64,000 nucleotides of DNA from an uncultured Lachnospiraceae bacterium (GCA_947246015.1 CAMXQE010000014.1:1-64000); one strand, 5' to 3'; shown: positions 9,864-16,864, counted from the stretch's first letter. Program-made: numbers and translations. The notes: generated by a model from the sequence alone, not told the origin.

Positions 9864-10871
9864 CTAAAAATCCGTAATGCGAAGGATTTCCTGCGGTATA
9901 TACTTTCCTGCACGGAGTATATATTCCATCCTGTCCTTCATTTCTCCTGAAAAATAACGAAAAAAACGCCCTGACAGGTTACGGTTCTGGTTTTCACTGG
10001 TTTCCGGCAGAAAATCCAGCCCGTAAGCCTCCGCTTTCTCTATCATCTTCCCATAAGCTTCGATAAAGGGTCTTACTTCATAGTGCGCGCCTCCGGTGTC
10101 AAACAATTCCGCCAGCCGCTCGTAAATCCCGATTCCTTCATAATCCAAATCACCGAAATACAGAATCCGGTTCCGCTCATCCCGGATATGCGGCTCCACA
10201 CAAAAACGAAAATCCTCATACGAGCGCAGGATTCCCTTTCCCGCCCCATAGACCAGCGTTCCGGTTTCCGTCCCAAATATCCGCTCCGCCCCCGTCATCA
10301 GATGCCGCCGCATACTGTAAAAAGTATCTTTATTTTCCAAAATCAATACCGTCTGAGGCGTTTTCCTGCTGCCGGAATAATATGCCAGCGGTTCCGTTGT
10401 CGTGTAAACGCCAAGCTGCTTCATCTCTATCCCGCAATGCGCCAGCACCTTTTTTCCCTGCTCTCTCTGAAGGAATTTCTCCCGTCCCCATATCTGAAAG
10501 CTCCGCTCATTCAGCGAAACCAGTTCCGGCTCCGTTTCCGATTCCAATTCCGGCTGTCCCAAAAGGTATCGGTTCAGCATCCGGACCCATTTCCCCTCCT
10601 CGCGGTATACCTCCGGATGATTCAGGTAATAATCCGTTTTAATCGCCGGTGACATCCGGAATTTTAATTCTTCTATCTGTTCCGCGTAATCCGGTGCATC
10701 CTCCAACAGCCAGTAGCTTGTATGCAGGGCAGGGGTCTTTCCGTTTAAAGGAGATTTCTTTACCGCTTTGATTTTATGCTGTTCAATTAAATGACACACA
10801 TAGCGGTACTGCTCCGTATAAGATTCTGCCCTGCTCTCTTTCAGCAGCTGTTCCAGTGGGATTTTCTTCAT
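9864..10871 (-). CDS. jetD: Wadjet nuclease JetD (DUF3322/DUF2220, Toprim-like)
   Basis: This 335-residue protein is the JetD endonuclease, which cleaves plasmid DNA held by the JetABC motor. The C-terminal half carries a Toprim-like fold as seen in topoisomerases and Spo11: the conserved acidic residue is E179 in LILENK and the D-x-D pair is D241/D243 in FGDLDYEGIGI. The N-terminal half is the DNA-binding DUF3322-like part. It is the first gene of the operon, with an AAGGA site before the ATG and a consensus promoter at 10926-10958, about 50 nt upstream. All catalytic residues are present, so the system looks intact. Confidence 0.9.
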   Translation of the reverse strand: MKKIPLEQLLKESRAESYTEQYRYVCHLIEQHKIKAVKKSPLNGKTPALHTSYWLLEDAPDYAEQIEELKFRMSPAIKTDYYLNHPEVYREEGKWVRMLNRYLLGQPELESETEPELVSLNERSFQIWGREKFLQREQGKKVLAHCGIEMKQLGVYTTTEPLAYYSGSRKTPQTVLILENKDTFYSMRRHLMTGAERIFGTETGTLVYGAGKGILRSYEDFRFCVEPHIRDERNRILYFGDLDYEGIGIYERLAELFDTGGAHYEVRPFIEAYGKMIEKAEAYGLDFLPETSENQNRNLSGRFFRYFSGEMKDRMEYILRAGKYIPQEILRITDF

Positions 10872-10925
10872 TTATATCCGGTTCCTTTATGCGCATGGGT
10901 ACATCTGTTTCTCTTCCTATGTTCT

Positions 10926-10958
10926 ATTATAAAGAATTGGGAAAGGTTGTCAATGTCT
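10926..10958 (-). promoter_or_regulatory. Consensus promoter for the jet operon (33-bp repeat, copy 1)
   Basis: Read on the minus strand this carries a perfect -35 TTGACA, a 16-bp spacer and a perfect -10 TATAAT (complement at 10926-10931). Transcription would start near 10919 and reach the jetD ATG after about 50 nt. The same 33 bases occur without a mismatch at 13103-13135. A fully consensus promoter suggests strong constitutive expression of the defence operon. Confidence 0.75.
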
Positions 10959-10999
10959 CCATACTTATTCCTGTGCTTCATTCCCACGGACAGTGGACC

Positions 11000-11103
11000 A
11001 AGGGTCTGCAATTCATATTATCATTCTATTTTGAATCTGTAAAGAAACCCCAAATTCTCTTTACCCGGATTTTTTTCAATCCTGCTCCCTACTATGCTGC
11101 ATA
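11000..11103. repeat. About 104-bp direct repeat, copy 1
   Basis: This segment (from GGTCTGCAATTCATATT to ACTATGCTGCAT) matches 14610-14713 with only a few differences. Just before it, 10964-11000 also resembles 14452-14490 (CCTGTGCTT.ATTCCC then GAGCCA/GGACCA..GTCTGC). The two copies lie in the same orientation about 3.6 kb apart and bracket the scrambled accessory patch. Confidence 0.8.
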
Positions 11104-11338
11104 GATTTGCACAATTCGTCAATTTCACTATCTGTCATATCTATAATATTTCTATGAGTTTAACTTTACGTAACCAATCCCTTGAGAAGTCATAGACGAA
11201 TGTCATTATCTCACCTATGTCCATTCTCCTGTTCTTTATGTTTGTTTCAATAGACACATTTCCCAGTCCGTCATTCATCGCTCCGAATGGGCATGCTGAA
11301 TCCGTATTGTCTCCATTTAAAAACTCAAGCAGGAACAA
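11104..11338 (-). pseudogene. Remnant of an unknown gene
   Basis: A short reading frame from a TTG at 11338 runs to a TAG at 11141 (ends RDWLRKVKLIEIL). In another frame the sequence continues as IIDMTDSEIDELCKSMQHS and then enters the 104-bp repeat. This looks like the 3' end of a decayed gene with a frameshift near 11150. The stretch has no start codon with a ribosome site and no family I can name. A similar MQHSRE.D tail ends the membrane protein at 14672, because both run into the same repeat. Confidence 0.35.
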
Positions 11339-11351
11339 ACAGAATCAAACA

Positions 11352-11774
11352 TCATAATTCTATTTCTCCTACTTTGCTTTCACAATACTTTTCAATCATT
11401 TTTATCAATTCTTCTGCTGCTTCTGCCAATTCTTGTGTTTCCCTTTTGTCTGCTATATAGAAATCATCATAGTCACTTGCATGCCGAATTTCTTCTGCAC
11501 GTGAAATTTTTCTTCCTATCTCCCTAGAGAAAACCTCTGTTTTTACATACTCTCTGTTAAAGCTCCCCAGCGCATCTTTATGCCTTTTATACGCTTTTCC
11601 ATCCAGAGCATGAATTGCTGATATAGCATGGAAAATAGCATAATAGGCTCTATTGTTTGCGGCTCTGTACTCTTCAGATTCTATCAATGATTTTGCGACT
11701 TTCAAATCACTTTCTGCGGTTTCCAATCTGTATTTCATCAAATCAGCTTTATTTCCTTCCTCATGCTGCTTCAT
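11352..11774 (-). CDS. HEPN-domain toxin of a HEPN/MNT module
   Basis: This 140-residue all-helical protein is a HEPN-domain protein, the likely RNase toxin of a HEPN/MNT toxin-antitoxin pair. It contains the Rx4-6H active-site motif as R42-AYYAIF-H49, within ANNRAYYAIFHAISA, and the usual conserved RHASDYDDF segment near residue 95. It overlaps the upstream MNT gene by 14 bp and has a GGGGATA site inside that gene's end. In known pairs the MNT partner adds AMP groups to a tyrosine beside the HEPN active site; the motif here has Y44 and Y45 in place. Length and motifs are normal, so the toxin appears intact. Confidence 0.88.
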   Translation of the reverse strand: MKQHEEGNKADLMKYRLETAESDLKVAKSLIESEEYRAANNRAYYAIFHAISAIHALDGKAYKRHKDALGSFNREYVKTEVFSREIGRKISRAEEIRHASDYDDFYIADKRETQELAEAAEELIKMIEKYCESKVGEIEL

Positions 11775-12102
11775 ACAGTTTTATCCCCTCTCTTTCCACA
11801 TTTGCGTAAAATGGATATGCCTTTAACCAATATCTGAAATGTTCGTTGTATTTTGCAATCGGTTTAATATCCACATCATAATCCATATTAAAATCATAAG
11901 TCATATACGAAAGTTCGCGTCCAAAGTTTTTAATTTCCGTATCCTCAATATCAAGTAAAATCATAATATCAATATCAGAGTCTTCTCTGTAATCACCACG
12001 CGCATAAGAACCATACAATATAACTGCCTTTAAATGAGAACCATAGATTCCCTTTATTTTATTTACATATTGTTTTAACAAATCATCTACTCTGATTGGC
12101 AT
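11761..12102 (-). CDS. MNT-type nucleotidyltransferase antitoxin
   Basis: This 113-residue protein is a minimal nucleotidyltransferase, the antitoxin partner of the HEPN protein encoded just downstream. The signature GSx10DxD is complete: G31-S32, then D43 and D45 (in GSYARGDYREDSDIDIMI). A third acidic position fits D75-E-D-like residues in MDYDVDIKPI. The ATG at 12102 follows GGAGGGATAATGGT, an excellent ribosome site. The gene lies directly behind the decayed methyltransferase remnant and shares 14 bp with the toxin gene, so the two are a coupled operon. Confidence 0.88.
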   Translation of the reverse strand: MPIRVDDLLKQYVNKIKGIYGSHLKAVILYGSYARGDYREDSDIDIMILLDIEDTEIKNFGRELSYMTYDFNMDYDVDIKPIAKYNEHFRYWLKAYPFYANVEREGIKLYEAA

Positions 12103-12117
12103 ACCATTATCCCTCCT

Positions 12118-12530
12118 GCTTTTTTTATAAATTCATATAGAATTGACTTGTCCGCCCTCCAGTCAAATATTCTGCATCTGGGAGTTTTTTTCTTCCGGTT
12201 TATTTTCCTCATTGCCGAACATTTCAAAAAGTGAATATTGATGAATTTCTTCTTCCGGCGGTTAATCCATCCATCTGTCAGAAATTCCATGCGATGATAT
12301 TCACAATCTTTTTCAGCTCGTCAATAGCAGCTTCTCTGTTCCATCTAGCAGTAATCTACAAATGTTATTAAAAGATTGATTCTGCCAATCAGAAGATTGT
12401 CACCCTGGTATTCATATCCATATACGCTTTGAAAAGCCCTGATTGTCCATTTAAACCATTCTATTATTTTACGGGATATTATACTGTCTATCCTTCCAAA
12501 AATCAATACAAACAATATACAACCTGACAT
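12118..12530 (-). pseudogene. Broken 3' end of an adenine-type DNA methyltransferase
   Basis: Pieces in three reading frames join into the C-terminal part of an N6-adenine DNA methyltransferase of a restriction-modification system. From 12530 downward one frame gives AFQSVYGYEYQGDNLLIGRINLLITFVDY. A second gives REAAIDELKKIVNIIAWNF, a stop, then QMDG, matching the family's NIISWNIWQMDG. A third gives EEEIHQYSLFEMFGNEEN, and finally FDWRADKSILYEF. At least two frameshifts and two stops separate them, so no active enzyme is made. The N-terminal catalytic part (NPPY-type motif) is absent. Confidence 0.7.
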
Positions 12531-12532
12531 TA

Positions 12533-13015
12533 TTGCCCACTACCATACAGCGTAACGACCGGATTTTTTACTACGACTGCACAAACTATTACTTTGAAAC
12601 AGAACAGGAAGACGGGGATAAGAAATACGGCAAAAGCAAAGAACACAGGCCAAATCCAATCATACAGATTGGAATGTTCATGGACGGTGATGGCATTCCT
12701 CTTGCATTTTCTCTTTTCCCGGGGAATATGAACGAACAGAAATCCTTAAAACCATTGGAACAGAAAGTGATTCAGGATTTCGGATGCCGGAAATTTATTT
12801 ACTGCAGCGATGCCGGGTTAGGCGCAGAAAGCATCCGCAACTACAACCATATGGGAGAAAGAGCGTTTATCGTAACACAATCTATTAAGAAACTTCAGGC
12901 TGAGGATCGCGCATGGGCTTTGGATAAAACCGGATTCCGCACAGATTATGAATTCATCACCAAAAATCAAATGAGGACAATCCAAAAAAAGCAAAGGAAA
13001 AGGATAAAATACTAA
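12533..13015 (+). mobile_element. IS1634-type transposase fragment
   Basis: The translated frame resembles the central part of IS1634-family DDE transposases: IFYYDCTNYYFETE, then KSKEHRPNPIIQIGMFMDGDGIPLAF, NMNEQKSLKPLE and IYCSDAGLGAESIRNY. Two of the DDE aspartates lie in FYYDCTNY and YCSDAGL. The N-terminal third and the C-terminal part with the last glutamate are missing, and no terminal inverted repeats are seen, so it is a dead remnant. After 13015 another frame stays open (PKKAKEKDKILKSV...), consistent with a frameshifted continuation up to about 13100. Confidence 0.8.
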
Positions 13016-13031
13016 AGTCCGTAACGACGCA

Positions 13032-13076
13032 AAAAACCGCTACAACACGCTTATTTACTGATGTTATAGCGGTTCC
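13032..13076 (+). terminator. Possible terminator hairpin
   Basis: AACCGCTACAACA (13032-13044) pairs with TGTTATAGCGGTT (13059-13071) with one G-U type mismatch, and is followed by CCTTTTTCC. It lies after the transposase fragment on the plus strand. Confidence 0.45.
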
Positions 13077-13102
13077 TTTTTCCACAAACTGTCAAAGACG
13101 GG

Positions 13103-13135
13103 ATTATAAAGAATTGGGAAAGGTTGTCAATGTCT
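13103..13135 (-). promoter_or_regulatory. Consensus promoter, 33-bp repeat copy 2
   Basis: These 33 bases are identical to 10926-10958 and carry TTGACA, a 16-bp gap and TATAAT on the minus strand. Here the promoter points toward lower coordinates, across the transposase fragment (antisense) and on toward the methyltransferase remnant and the MNT/HEPN pair. It may be the original promoter of the decayed restriction-modification unit, or a duplicate of the jet promoter. Confidence 0.65.
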
Positions 13136-13143
13136 GGATTTTT

Positions 13144-14221
13144 TCATCCGCCATACGGAAAACCAATACCTGCCATATACACCGGAATCGTATCAAATCT
13201 CTCTCCCCGTCCGCCGGCCGTCTTCTTTGCAACAATCCCTTTATCCACCAGTTTTTTGTCTATATAGACCCTTAGCGATTTCGGAATACCGCTATCCGTC
13301 TTTACCTCCAGCCCGTAGACCGTATTGTCGTTTCCAAGCACCATAAAATCCAGTTCGTATTCATTATAGCAGAAAAAACAGGGTGTATCGCCTTTCACCA
13401 ATCTCCTGCCCGCACGCATCTTATACAGCCGGTACAGCTCTGTATAAACAAAATTCTCCGTTATGACCCCTTCTATACTGTCTTTCGGAAGAGCCGTCTG
13501 TTCCGCCACATAGGACGCAATCCCGCAGTCCATATAATACAAACGCCTTGCCGGAATATAGTCATTCACATCCCCGTTACGATACAGACCGCATTCGCCC
13601 ACAACCCCCGAATATACCAGCCACGTCACTGCATTGGATATCTCATCCCTGCTTATCATCTGTTTCTGTGAATTCCTGGCGATATTGGTCACCAATTCCA
13701 CTAACCGGTTCCCACTTCCCCTCTTCTCTCGGCACATTTCTTTTATGGCTTCCGTATATACCGTTTTAAAAACCAGTGTTTCTTTCGATTCCTTAAAATA
13801 ATTTCTCGATTCCTTTTCAAACGTTATCAGCAGATTATCTATCACTTCGTGACATTTCCGTATGTCATGCGTTCTTACATATGCTTTCACTGCTTCAGGA
13901 TATCCGCCTATCTTTTTATACAATTCATAACAGCCATATAACTCTTCATATTCCGCCGCATCACTTCCACCATACAAATCCAGATTTTCCAATATCTTCT
14001 CTTTGCCCAGGGCGCGGCAGAACTCTCCAAAAGACATCGGATACATATACAGATAAATGAGTGTTCCGGCCGGCTGGAAATATTCCCTGTTCAGGGTCTG
14101 TCCCAGATAACTTCCCGTCACAATCAGGTCACAATCCAGATTTGCACAAATAGTCCGTATGGAATTATAAACCGCAGGACTTATCTGGATTTCATCAATA
14201 ATCAGAAGCGTTTTCTTTTAT
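13144..14221 (-). pseudogene. AAA ATPase with DUF4143, N-terminus lost
   Basis: From 14221 down, an open frame reads KKTLLIIDEIQISPAVYNSI, which is the Walker B/DE box of the AAA_14 ATPase class. The rest of the ATPase and the DUF4143 PD-(D/E)XK-like C-terminal domain follow (YLYPMSFGEFCRALG-like, GGYPEAVKAY, ELDFMVLGNDNTVYGLEVKTDSG). An in-frame TAA sits immediately upstream at about 14222 and no P-loop exists in this frame, so the first 60-70 residues are missing. The longest piece with an acceptable start is 13144-14121 (GTG). The break falls inside the end of the small gene at 14195, evidence of a recombination joint. ATP binding should be lost. Confidence 0.75.
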
Positions 14222-14431
14222 AAGCCGGTTGTATTCCGCCTCATTGACCGCTTTTTTGTATGTGGTTTCCAGCAGCTGTTCCACAGCTGCCAGCGCCCCG
14301 CCTTTTTCAAGGGACATATTATCTATATACTGTATATTTTCTTTTATTTTATAATCCGTATAAAAAACACCATCCACGATGAATCCTATTATATTTCCAT
14401 CCGAGTTTTTCACACAATGAGTCGCTGTCAT
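14195..14431 (-). CDS. Small hypothetical protein, possibly chimeric at its C-end
   Basis: This 78-residue protein (starts MTATHCVKNSDGNIIGFIVD) is unrecognised. It has a good ATGGAGG site 6 nt before its ATG. The body is a short beta-rich start (IIGFIVDGVFYTDYKI) and a helical end. The last residues (ENASDY) are encoded by sequence that belongs, in another frame, to the truncated ATPase, so the original C-terminus has probably been replaced at the joint. The gene lies just downstream of the nested palindromic repeat. Confidence 0.5.
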   Translation of the reverse strand: MTATHCVKNSDGNIIGFIVDGVFYTDYKIKENIQYIDNMSLEKGGALAAVEQLLETTYKKAVNEAEYNRLIKENASDY

Positions 14432-14452
14432 CCATCCACTGCCTCCATATTA

Positions 14453-14620
14453 TTTTCCTGTGCTTTATTCCCGCGAGCAACGAGCCAAGTGTCTGCTTGC
14501 AGACATTTGGCGACTGCCGCGAGGGTCAAAAACCCCGCTGCTCTGCAGCGCTGCAAGTTTGATACCCCGTTGCTTGCAGCGGGGTTTTTGATTCCCGCGG
14601 GCGACGAGCCAGGGGTCCGC
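14453..14620. repeat. Nested palindromic repeat element
   Basis: Two direct copies of a unit like ATTCCCGCGGGCGACGAGCC (14468-14496 and 14590-14620) flank a hairpin with perfect 16-bp arms at 14526-14541 and 14576-14591 (arm core AAAAACCCCGCTGC). A second small hairpin (CCAAGTGTCTGC against GCAGACATTTGG) is at about 14487-14510. A diverged copy of the unit is at 10978-11010. The T-run after the main stem would make it a rho-independent terminator on the plus strand. This is an interspersed palindromic repeat rather than a gene. Confidence 0.75.
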
Positions 14621-14713
14621 AATTCATATTATCATTCTATTTTGAATATGTAAAGAAACCCCAAACTCTCTTTACCCGGATTTTTCGCAATCCAGTTCCC
14701 TACTATGCTGCAT
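14610..14713. repeat. About 104-bp direct repeat, copy 2
   Basis: Same orientation and over 85 percent identical by eye to 11000-11103. Its right end overlaps the 3' end of the membrane-protein gene at 14672, supplying that protein's last residues (MQHSRELDCEKSG). Confidence 0.8.
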
Positions 14714-15157
14714 ATGTATTCCAATATGTCCAAAACCTAAAATCAGCGCAGCAGCTGCAAGCCATATAACTTTCCCATATATGCCAAGCAGGAAAAAAGA
14801 AAGTACGGGCAATGTCGCTCCGGCAAGCGGGATGCCCATGAAATTGCTATAAAAATCTGATAATTTTCTTTCACTCCGAAAATAGCGTATCCACCATAAT
14901 TCATACATTGCCATTAGCACAAAAGATGCAATAAGCCACCAGCTCCAGTCTGACCACCCGTGTAAATTAAAATCATCAAAGACAATCGCACATATTACAG
15001 TTAAAATCTCTCCTGTTCTTTCGAACATCAATAATATTTTATTTTCATTTTCAGAAGTATATCCCTGCGGCTTTTTTCCTGTCCAAATCATATTCGGAAT
15101 AAACAGTAATAACAAAAATATCAATCCTATATATGAAAATCCAAAATGTCCTGTCAT
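14672..15157 (-). CDS. Hypothetical membrane protein partnered with PadR
   Basis: This 161-residue protein has four or five hydrophobic spans (FSYIGLIFLLLLFIPNMIW, ILTVICAIVF, WWLIASFVLMAMYELWW, LPVLSFFLLGIYG, VIWLAAAALILGFG). No known function could be recognised. The ATG at 15157 follows GGAG with good spacing and overlaps the padR stop region. An earlier ATG at 15172 is possible. It is the second gene of the padR operon and probably its regulatory target, as PadR proteins often control a neighbouring membrane protein. The C-terminal dozen residues lie in the 104-bp repeat. Confidence 0.7.
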   Translation of the reverse strand: MTGHFGFSYIGLIFLLLLFIPNMIWTGKKPQGYTSENENKILLMFERTGEILTVICAIVFDDFNLHGWSDWSWWLIASFVLMAMYELWWIRYFRSERKLSDFYSNFMGIPLAGATLPVLSFFLLGIYGKVIWLAAAALILGFGHIGIHMQHSRELDCEKSG

Positions 15158-15161
15158 TTTT

Positions 15162-15710
15162 CTATTCTCCATTATCCATCAAAAGTTTTTTTGCTTCTTT
15201 ACACCATTCTAAATATGCATCATAAGTTTTTATCCCAAACTCCACTGTGAGTAAATAATATTTATGGGCGCCATCGTCACTCAGACAATCTTTCAGGCTC
15301 TTTTCCGCTTCCAACAGGTATTGCAGCTCTTTTCTGGTTTTTTCCTCAAACACATCTATATGTGATATTGTCTGTTCCGCCCCCTGTTCATTTCCAAAAA
15401 ACAATTTCAGCAATGTTTCATAACGAAGTTCATCTTTTTCAACAGGTAATGCCAGCCATTCTTTAAGGTAGTTCCGCCCTTCGTCTGTTATGGTATAAAT
15501 CAATTTATTTCTTTTATTTCCTGTATCCTCCCTTTTAGTAGCCAGTCCGCGGTTAACCAGGTCATTTAATGCAGGATATATGCTGCCATAACTTGCACTC
15601 CAAAAAAATTTCAGTGCTGTGTTTATTCTTTTCTTTATTTCATATCCTGTCAGCTCTTCGTGACATAGCAACCCTAAAATCACACAATCCATCTTTTTTT
15701 CATTTGCCAT
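15162..15710 (-). CDS. PadR-family transcriptional regulator
   Basis: This 182-residue protein is a PadR regulator. The N-terminal winged helix is clear (CVILGLLCHEELTGYEIKKRI, then FFWSASYGSIYPALNDLVNRGL and YTITDEGRNYLKEWL). A helical Vir_act_alpha_C type dimerisation domain follows (residues about 95-180). The start at 15710 is chosen because AAAGG stands nine bases upstream; ATGs at 15716 and 15743 are less likely. It is probably autoregulated through the inverted repeat in its promoter (15875-15903). The membrane-protein gene follows immediately. Confidence 0.92.
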   Translation of the reverse strand: MANEKKMDCVILGLLCHEELTGYEIKKRINTALKFFWSASYGSIYPALNDLVNRGLATKREDTGNKRNKLIYTITDEGRNYLKEWLALPVEKDELRYETLLKLFFGNEQGAEQTISHIDVFEEKTRKELQYLLEAEKSLKDCLSDDGAHKYYLLTVEFGIKTYDAYLEWCKEAKKLLMDNGE

Positions 15711-15789
15711 TGCCATTTTCCTTTCTTTCACAAGTAATTCCATAAAAATTCTTTTTCAGGATAATTATTTCAGCCCCTTCCCAAAGCAT

Positions 15790-15837
15790 GTTTGAAAATT
15801 CATTCCCGCAATCTGTTGCAGAAAGCAATTTTCAAAC
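15790..15837. repeat. Inverted repeat in padR leader, interspersed copy
   Basis: GTTTGAAAATT (15790-15800) pairs with AATTTTCAAAC (15827-15837), with an inner GCAA/TTGC pair. A half copy in reverse orientation (ATTGCGGAAATGAATTTTCAAATACGCTC) lies at about 19606-19634. It sits in the untranslated leader between the padR promoter and padR. Confidence 0.6.
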
Positions 15838-15874
15838 ACGCTCTAATTAACCTTTCCGTATCAAATCTTCTTAT

Positions 15875-15903
15875 ATAATATATTAGTCTGATATATTGGT
15901 CAA
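15875..15903 (-). promoter_or_regulatory. padR promoter with built-in operator
   Basis: On the minus strand: -35 TTGACC (15898-15903), 17-bp spacer, -10 TATTAT (15875-15880). The spacer is an inverted repeat with perfect arms AATATAT and ATATATT (15877-15883 and 15891-15897). PadR operators are typically such AT-rich inverted repeats over the promoter, so autorepression is likely. Confidence 0.7.
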
Positions 15904-15932
15904 TTGATGTTTCACATAAAGCAGTTTCGCAT

Positions 15933-15967
15933 AAAAGGCACCGGCTTCCTGCATGGAAACCGATGCC
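15933..15967 (-). terminator. Terminator after the methyltransferase gene
   Basis: GGCACCGGCTTCC (15937-15949) pairs with GGAAACCGATGCC (15955-15967) allowing G-U pairs. On the minus strand it is followed by a TTTT run, 24 bp past the methyltransferase stop. Confidence 0.7.
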
Positions 15968-15990
15968 ACTTTTATACAAAACCAATCTGT

Positions 15991-16785
15991 TTATTTCTGA
16001 AATACAAACTGATTACAGCCAAGCCCCTTCCCTTCTGTCTTCAATCTGTCCAATATGTATCCCCTGTCATGGAAGAAGTCAAATACTTCCTCCGGCTTCG
16101 CAACTTCAAAAGGATATCCTCCTACCCAATCCACTACATCTCTCCATGGCGACATTCCCCGGTTCTTTACATATGTCTTCCATGTTGCAAAGGGCCTCCT
16201 TTTCAGAAAATCATATGCAAACGTGGGGAACCACAATTTAACAAAACAGGGAAATAAAATCAAAAACCGCAGCGCCTTCGGACACCGGTTATAACTTCTT
16301 TTTATCTTTCTCCACTGCCTGCTGTGCCTGCCCTGGTCGTTGTATATAGCGATAAAAAGTTTGCCATTGTCTGCAACCAGCTTATCCACATTTTCAAATG
16401 ACTGGTACATATTTCCGGTATGGTGCAGCACTCCCCACGAATATACAATATCAAACTTATCCAGGCAGGACAAATACTCTTTATTTAATACGTCTCCGAT
16501 TCCCACCTTCCATTTATCGTCTCCCGCAAAAAACTTTTCTTTTAAATAATTGGTACATGCCACACTCTCCGGGTCATAATCAAAAGAAAGCACTTCTGCT
16601 CCAAGATTCCTTGCGGCAAGGCTGAACAGACCGCTTCCGGAACCTATATCCAAAAAGCTTTTACCTGTCAAATCGCTCATTCCGAGCCAATCCGCTAAAG
16701 ATTTTTCCGCTTCCGCAATTCTCTCTTTTGACAGAACCCCCAGCAGCTTTTTCCAGTTTTCTCCAAATTCAAATCTTTCTTCCAT
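15991..16785 (-). CDS. Class I SAM-dependent methyltransferase
   Basis: This 264-residue protein is a UbiG-like Rossmann methyltransferase. Motif I is present (FLDIGSGSGLFSLAA, residues about 42-56), followed by the acidic end of beta 2 (VLSFDYDPESV), motif II/III (DKFDIVYSWGVLHHTGNM) and VADNGKLFIAIYND. The C-terminal third (about residues 170-264) is specific to the protein and contains GMSPWRDVVDWVGGYPFEVAKPEEV. That segment recalls methyltransferases found in polysaccharide or glycan loci, but the substrate is unknown. The start at 16785 (ATG) is preferred over the TTG at 16809, though its ribosome site is weak. Confidence 0.85.
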   Translation of the reverse strand: MEERFEFGENWKKLLGVLSKERIAEAEKSLADWLGMSDLTGKSFLDIGSGSGLFSLAARNLGAEVLSFDYDPESVACTNYLKEKFFAGDDKWKVGIGDVLNKEYLSCLDKFDIVYSWGVLHHTGNMYQSFENVDKLVADNGKLFIAIYNDQGRHSRQWRKIKRSYNRCPKALRFLILFPCFVKLWFPTFAYDFLKRRPFATWKTYVKNRGMSPWRDVVDWVGGYPFEVAKPEEVFDFFHDRGYILDRLKTEGKGLGCNQFVFQK

Positions 16786-16864
16786 ACTCACACCGTCATT
16801 TCTTTCCAACTGTACTTTTCCTGACGAAAATGGATTTTTCCATATATCCCCTACGCTCTTCCGC

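Noticed and set aside
10791-11104. Short plus-strand frames over the jet promoter and repeat (ends VKKPQILF...)
   Set aside because: They arise from the repeated noncoding sequence and have no ribosome site.
12533-13100. A complete insertion sequence
   Set aside because: Only the middle of the transposase is recognisable; both ends and terminal inverted repeats are missing.
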